64,000 bases of DNA from assembly GCA_964035575.1 (NCBI GenBank), contig OZ037859.1:186001-250000 (forward strand), read 5' to 3'. Each line of letters starts with the position of its first letter. Within the stretch, counting starts at the first letter, position 1. Positions 59,611-64,000 of the stretch are shown here, in pieces. The position numbers and the translations under genes were made by a program. The notes beneath the pieces are model-generated. The model had not been told where the DNA came from. It was given only the letters and a program-made list of their open reading frames with translations, and did not search any database. This stretch comes from Rhynchopus sp. YZ270_cl-10 (lineage: Eukaryota > Euglenozoa > Diplonemea > Diplonemida > Diplonemidae).

Positions 59611-59669
59611 TTCTACAGGATGGAGTTCCACATCACACCCCGTTTTTTTTCCGATAGCAATTACTTGTT

Positions 59670-59712
59670 TTTTTGGAAGATGAACGTGCCTCTCGTGCAC
59701 ACACATCTTATT
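59670..59712 (+). repeat. Hairpin-family unit (GTGC stem, good copy)
   Basis: TTGGAAGATGAAC, arm GTGC, CTCTCGT, arm GCAC, ACACATCTT. Confidence 0.65.
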
Positions 59713-59879
59713 TTGGTTGGTAAAATGGATTTTGCTTGGTCACTGAAAGAAAAATAAAAAGCGAATATTATTTATGAATTTTTTTTGGTTACACAGTGAT
59801 TGAAAGTGTCGCCAAAAAAAAATTTTTTTTGACGTTTTTTGCCACACGAAACGAATGAACCCGCAACGGAGAGAGAAAC

Positions 59880-59994
59880 ACACATGACGGTGAAGTAAAT
59901 GACTTGTGGTTTTACTTGTAATTTCACCGTTGTAAACCAACGATGAAACCACAAGTAAAATCACAATTCAAGTTATTTACTTCACCGCCGTGCA
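59880..59994. mobile_element. 115-bp TACACGACGG-family miniature transposon
   Basis: Ends ACATGACGGTGAAGTAAAT and ATTTACTTCACCGCCGTGCA, inner ACTTGTGGTTTTACTTGTAA / CACAAGTAAAATCACAA. A second inner pair, TTTCACCGTTG / CAACGATGAAA, lets it fold fully. Confidence 0.7.
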
Positions 59995-60549
59995 CTTTAA
60001 AGCCCCCTCCTCCCCCTCTGTGTGTGTGCACAAGGTTGCGAGGTCCACTAAAAAATAAAGTGAAAAAAAGAGATAAATGCTGAAAAGTACCGTTCGGGAA
60101 AATAGATACTGTGCTTCGAATAATATTGGACTAGAAAAATATCTTTCAAAACACAGTAAATAAAAGAGAAGCTTTTTTTTTGAAAGTACAACGTGCCTCA
60201 TAGGAGACGTCACACTGTATAAACTGGTAGTATTGAAAAATTCTTAAAAAAAACAGACATTGCAAATTACACTGCTTTGAAAAATACCAACAAAAAGAGA
60301 AATTATTGGAACAAAATAGAGGAAACCATAGTCCCCAATGTTTCGCTGCGCTCTTTCTCTTTGCAACCTTTTCAAAAAAAGGAAAAAAAACTCAAGCCGA
60401 GGGCATTAAACTTTTCAGGGGTGTGCAGGGGATGGGGGGATGGGTTTGGTTTGTAAAACGCACTGTTTCGCCTAACAAACAAGGGGAAAAAAGGAGGATG
60501 TGTTGTGAACAAAGGTGTCTACGAGCATGAACAGCAAAAACTCAAAATC

Positions 60550-60605
60550 AAAACAAAGAAAAAACTCAAAAGATGAACGGGCCTCACGGGCACACACTAC
60601 GTCTT
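60550..60605 (+). repeat. Hairpin-family unit with a non-pairing stem
   Basis: AAACTCAAAAGATGAACGG, GCCTCACGGGCACACACTAC. It keeps leader and tail, but GGGC occurs twice in direct order, so the stem does not close as in the other copies. Confidence 0.5.
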
Positions 60606-60763
60606 TTTTTTAAAATATCGAAGCTTCCTTTTTTTTCGCTCCATTTCCCCTCGGCGTTGGCATTCCCTCCCCCTCCCCCTCCCCCCTCCCCCCTCCTCTC
60701 CCAAAAAAGATTGGAATACGCTTGTATTCTCTATAAAACGAAAAAGAGTTAAAAAAAATTCTT

Positions 60764-62176
60764 TTAGTGAATGCACTTTCTCAGCCCACGAAGGGCGCAT
60801 TTCATGCAGGAGAGCTGAACCAGACCTGCGAGCCCCGCTGTCGATGCGCTGCGCTGTGCTGACAGGGAAGACGAACTGGAGCCACGTGTCGCTGGCTGTG
60901 CATCGTCCTCATCCATGTCGTCTCTGCTGGCACTGGGCAGAAGCGAACCCAATGCACGTGGAAACCCACTGCGCTGCACCCAGCTCCACTCCTTTCCCTT
61001 ACGCATCCACTCGCCGTACGTCACTGTCTCCTCTTCCTCCTCCTCCCCATCCTCTCCAAGACGCCCCACCGGCTTTAAACCGCCTCTCTGCAGCCAGCAC
61101 CACCCTGCACCGTGCTTGACCCATTCTCCTTCTCCTTCCCCTTGCGGGGCTTCTGCAGGGAACAGTGGAGGGGAGCTCTGCGGCAGAAGCGAACCCAATG
61201 CGCGAGGAAACCCACTGCGCTGCACCCAGCTCCACTCCTTCCCTTTGCGCACCCATTCGCCGTAGGTGACGGTGTCGTCGTCTTTTTCAATCATAGATCC
61301 ACCCTTCATCCCGCTACGTTGCATCCAGCACCACCCATTTCCATGGCGTACCCACTCTCCTTCCCCGAGGGGTGCCTCCCCAGGGGAGAGTGGAGGGGAT
61401 GTTTCGCCTCCGTCGCATTCCGAAGAGTTTGCAGTGTTGACGGGCATTTCCCCTGAACAGTCCGACCCGGTTGCGGTGTGCATGGTGCGGGTTTCGCCTC
61501 CAGGAGACTTTGCGTCGGTTGGTGGAAGCATCAGTTCGTCGTCGGACATTTCATCGTCGTCGAGGGGACGGCCTTCACTGTCAAAGCGTCTGCCGGACCT
61601 GGGCTTTCTTGGTCCTTCCAGATCGTTGCATGTTGAGACAACGCGCATTGCAAGCTGCCACCTCTTTCTTGCCAACCTCGCAGCAACGGTTTCGACCTTT
61701 GGAGCGTCCGGCGCCATCCTCGGAGACTGCAGTGGTGTGCCGTATCCATTCAGACGACGCGCATTCGTCTTCGCAGTAGCCTCCTTCGGGGAGACCGACC
61801 TGGTTGCCGCGCTAGGTGATTTGGGTGGTGCCTGAGGACTGCGAGGGATAGGGGAAATGCTTCCTCCAGTGGCAGGAGGACGCACCGAGCCTTTCCGCAC
61901 AATGTTAGGGCTAGACGCAGCCTTCGGCGACGCAGCTCCCACCGGGTTTCCACTTCTCGAATTGATAGACGAAGTAAGCGACTTCATCGACGCACTCTTC
62001 TCCAACGGATCGATCAACCCCTTCGAGCTGCTCCTCTCCAATCCCCTCGGTGCAGCGCGGGGCGACGACGACGATGCAGTATCAATAGTCAAAGAAGGGC
62101 TTCTCCTCGTAATCGATCCACTTCTAGGGCGGGCAGTAGGAGAAGAAGCGCCGGTGCTAATAATACGGGGAGCCAT
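60764..62176 (-). CDS. Ser/Pro-rich protein with four Trp-rich repeats, 470 aa
   Basis: The start is MAPRIISTGASSPTARP after a pure C/T leader with no AG close to the ATG. Residues 1-160 are basic, disordered and rich in SP sites. About 165-185 is helical and basic (VAARLARKRWQLAMRVVSTC). About 195-255 is acidic. Then come four copies of a motif GEWVRKGKEWSWVQRSG, in two tandem pairs (about 262-335 and 340-425). Each pair is one copy of type EGEWVRHGNGWCWMQRSG and one of type GEWVRKGKEWSWVQRSGFPR, and the pairs are near copies of each other, so a two-motif block was duplicated recently. A Cys/basic tail (MKCALRGLRKCIH) closes it. W..G..W.W resembles short sheet-forming repeats, but no family is recognised. 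Confidence 0.8.
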   Translation of the reverse strand: MAPRIISTGASSPTARPRSGSITRRSPSLTIDTASSSSPRAAPRGLERSSSKGLIDPLEKSASMKSLTSSINSRSGNPVGAASPKAASSPNIVRKGSVRPPATGGSISPIPRSPQAPPKSPSAATRSVSPKEATAKTNARRLNGYGTPLQSPRMAPDAPKVETVAARLARKRWQLAMRVVSTCNDLEGPRKPRSGRRFDSEGRPLDDDEMSDDELMLPPTDAKSPGGETRTMHTATGSDCSGEMPVNTANSSECDGGETSPPLSPGEAPLGEGEWVRHGNGWCWMQRSGMKGGSMIEKDDDTVTYGEWVRKGKEWSWVQRSGFPRALGSLLPQSSPPLFPAEAPQGEGEGEWVKHGAGWCWLQRGGLKPVGRLGEDGEEEEEETVTYGEWMRKGKEWSWVQRSGFPRALGSLLPSASRDDMDEDDAQPATRGSSSSSLSAQRSASTAGLAGLVQLSCMKCALRGLRKCIH

Positions 62177-63447
62177 TAGAGAAGAAGAAAGAATAGAAGA
62201 GAGAAACGAGGAGTAATAATAAACTATAAAAGTGCTATACGCAGCGGTTTTTTGTTGAAAGTAAAGGGAATTTTTTTCCTCTGGAATTGAAGTGATGGTG
62301 GGAAGAGTGTGGGAGGGGAACTTCTATTGAGAAATGGGAGGGGGAGAGGATGGGGTGGTGGTGGTGGTGGTCAATTTATTGGGTGAAATTGGGGGGGAAA
62401 GGAGAGAGGGGTTTTTGATAAATAAATATTTTTTTTTGAATAGATAAAAGCAATAAATTACTTTTTATTTAAAACAAAAGGCACTCCGTATCCAAAACAG
62501 GGGGGCAGTCTGGGAAAGGAGAGAGGGGGGGGAAACACTGTGCAGAGCTGTGCGGAAACGCGATGGAGTGGGATCTGTGCCCCTCCCCAACGAAAGGTTT
62601 GGCGCATAGCCAAGAGAGACAGAGTTCTCACAGTACAGATGATTGGTGTCTGTTGCACAGAGTTTGTCGGGGGGCGTTGTTGTTGCAATACCCCGCTCTC
62701 ATCTTTTTTTTCCTGTCCCCTGAGAAACGGAGAACAACACAAAACGTGGCAAAAAAACAAAAAAATATAAAAATATCAGTGTAACAAGAATTTTCAAATA
62801 CACGGAGCGAATGCTAAAAACGTTAGGATATTTTTTTTTTGAAAGCTTTGCAGGGCGTTCGCTATCGCCATCGTTTTTTCCTGATCGTGGCGAAATGCCA
62901 AAAAACCCGAAATTTTTGCTTTTTTACTAGTGCTTAAAATAGGTCAAAAAAAATTTTCCGCCGGAGAGAAGCTAGTTCGTGGGGGGTGAATCCCTGGTAC
63001 TGAGTGGTCAAAAAAAATTTGCGATTTGCGCGTGATCCCTTCCCCAGCACAAGTGCTATTACAGCTGCACTTTCCTGACTAAAACCAGCAAAACGATGGA
63101 GAATTTCATCAATCCCCCCTCACTGAGGGTCTCTTTGTGTTGTTTAATCAAACAGATGTACAAGAGAGAGGCATCCGTCATATGAGACTTCATCCTTATT
63201 TTGATTATTTTCAATAAACTAAAACGTCTCTCTGCCGTTGAAGGTAGAGTTGACACGAGTAGTGACACCTTCTATAACAGGGGCTTCACCAGACTGCAGG
63301 ATTGAGGAGCGGGAGTGCTGGGGAAACTTCCTCTCACGGCAGGCGGGTTTGCGGAACAGTGGACACCCCTCTGCGACCCCCCCTCCGGGGGGTCGACAGG
63401 GTGGTGGGGAGAAATCTCTCTCTCTTTATTTTTTTTTCTCCCCTTTT

Positions 63448-63448
63448 T

Positions 63449-63511
<63 letters not shown>

Positions 63512-63513
63512 TA
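63448..63513. repeat. (TTTA)n microsatellite, about 16 copies
   Basis: A perfect tetranucleotide array directly next to the element at 63514. Confidence 0.9.
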
Positions 63514-63625
63514 CAGGGTTTCGCCCCGGTGGGGCGAAGCCCTGGGGCGAAATAAAATGTCATTTTTTCAGGAAAAATTTTTTTTAACGAAAAAAAATAT
63601 TTTTCGCCCCGGGGCGAACGCCCTG
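63514..63625. mobile_element. 112-bp miniature element with CAGGG-type ends
   Basis: Left CAGGGTTTCGCCCCGGTGGG GCGAAGCCCTG and right CGCCCCGGGGCGAACGCCCTG. The ends are inverted, and each also folds on itself. CAGGG ends recall hAT, but no target duplication can be seen next to the microsatellite. Confidence 0.6.
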
Positions 63626-63629
63626 AAGC

Positions 63630-63675
63630 TTTGGTTTGTATTAGTGTAGGCACCGAGAGGATGCACTGCACTATA
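63630..63675 (+). repeat. Hairpin-type unit, GATTAGTGTAG subtype
   Basis: GCTTTGGTTTGTATTAGTGT, AGGCACCGAGAGGATGCACT, GCAC. Related to 38355 and 51078. Confidence 0.45.
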
Positions 63676-63774
63676 TTTTTTTTTTTTTGAAACAATTGAA
63701 GACAGTGGAACACCTGCACACTCTGTCATTACTCAAGCGAGGTGGAGGAGGGGGGGGAATCTTTTTTTAAAAAG

Positions 63775-63832
63775 GGGGTTTTGCAATATAGATGAACCCA
63801 AGCGTCACACATATATTTGGTCACCTTCACAT
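63775..63832 (+). repeat. Hairpin-family unit, diverged
   Basis: GCAATATAGATGAACCCAAG ... TTTGGTCACCTTCACATAGG. It keeps ATGAACC and GGTCACCTT of the CTAAGC class with a long, changed loop. Confidence 0.45.
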
Positions 63833-64000
63833 AGGACATTTAGACAAGGACACACATAAACGCACACACTTCTTTCCCACACCACCCGACTCGATTTTTT
63901 TTGAATCTCCAAACCCCGCAGGGAAAAAAAATGGGGGGAAATTCCGCTAATTTTTTGGGGAATTTTAACCCTACCTTCAAATCCGTAGTGGTATCCCCAC

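Larger units (their letters stand above)
46737..60763. other. 14-kb stretch without a convincing gene
   Basis: The AT-rich sequence has only short low-complexity frames. It is filled with hairpin-type units, miniature transposons (48301, 49391, 50530, 53641, 55546, 56112, 56820, 57022, 57630, 59880), a 261-bp tandem duplication (58595-59116) and one GC-rich island (59250-59610). The only part that looks like former coding sequence is that island. Confidence 0.6.
62177..64000. other. Terminal spacer of the window
   Basis: No gene is seen. It contains the C/T leader of the Trp-repeat gene (62177-62215 on the minus strand), (GGT)n at 62355-62372, a (TTTA)n array, a hAT-like miniature element and hairpin-type units at 63634 and 63775. 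Confidence 0.55.

Overview
The window is nuclear DNA from a single-celled eukaryote. GC-rich, mostly long open genes sit in AT-rich, homopolymer-studded spacers crowded with small repeats, and at least one gene has introns with GT..AG borders. An LRRC56/ODA8-like gene suggests a species with motile flagella. Three features recall Euglenozoa (kinetoplastids, diplonemids, euglenids): every recognised gene lies on the minus strand across 64 kb, several genes have pyrimidine-rich leaders ending in AG just before the ATG, and there is a tyrosine-recombinase retroelement with the VIPER order gag - recombinase - RT/RNase H. A cis-spliced gene argues against an ordinary trypanosomatid. This placement is inference; no rRNA, tRNA or spliced-leader gene was found.

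Layout. 1-12.5 kb is a compact minus-strand block: the end-truncated gene of a huge secreted CAP-like / Cys-rich / VWA / C-type-lectin protein, a small basic protein, an ABITRAM-like protein, a small Thr-rich protein, a BRCT-repeat protein, the LRRC56-like protein and a probable one-pass membrane protein. 12.5-15.5 kb is repeat-rich spacer. 15.5-23.4 kb holds a 1867-residue cadherin-like one-pass surface protein and an amino-acid/auxin-permease-family transporter. 25.7-27.9 kb is a three-exon gene whose introns are largely made of small transposons. 29.2-32.6 kb is a composite of two 330-bp inverted arms around a decayed APE-type LINE. 33.5-38.2 kb is a VIPER/Ngaro-type retroelement that looks whole. 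38-42.6 kb carries satellites and small repeats. 42.6-46.7 kb holds a coiled-coil protein and a B-box/ubiquitin-like/LRR protein. 46.7-60.8 kb is about 14 kb with no convincing gene but many non-autonomous transposons (one hAT-like with 8-bp target duplications). 60.8-62.2 kb encodes a protein with four Trp-rich repeats. The rest is repeats.

The signal no standard feature type explains is a family of about 30 short (30-85 bp) leader-plus-hairpin units. They share a leader like GAAAACTTTGTAAGATGAA. The best copies share the seven-base loop CTCTCGT but have different stems that still pair, which looks like compensatory change. They sit in spacers and one intron, beside A or T runs, often two or three in a row. 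No single pathway joins the genes: two large surface/secreted proteins and a transporter suggest interaction with the environment, while the others are housekeeping, ciliary, genome-maintenance or unknown.
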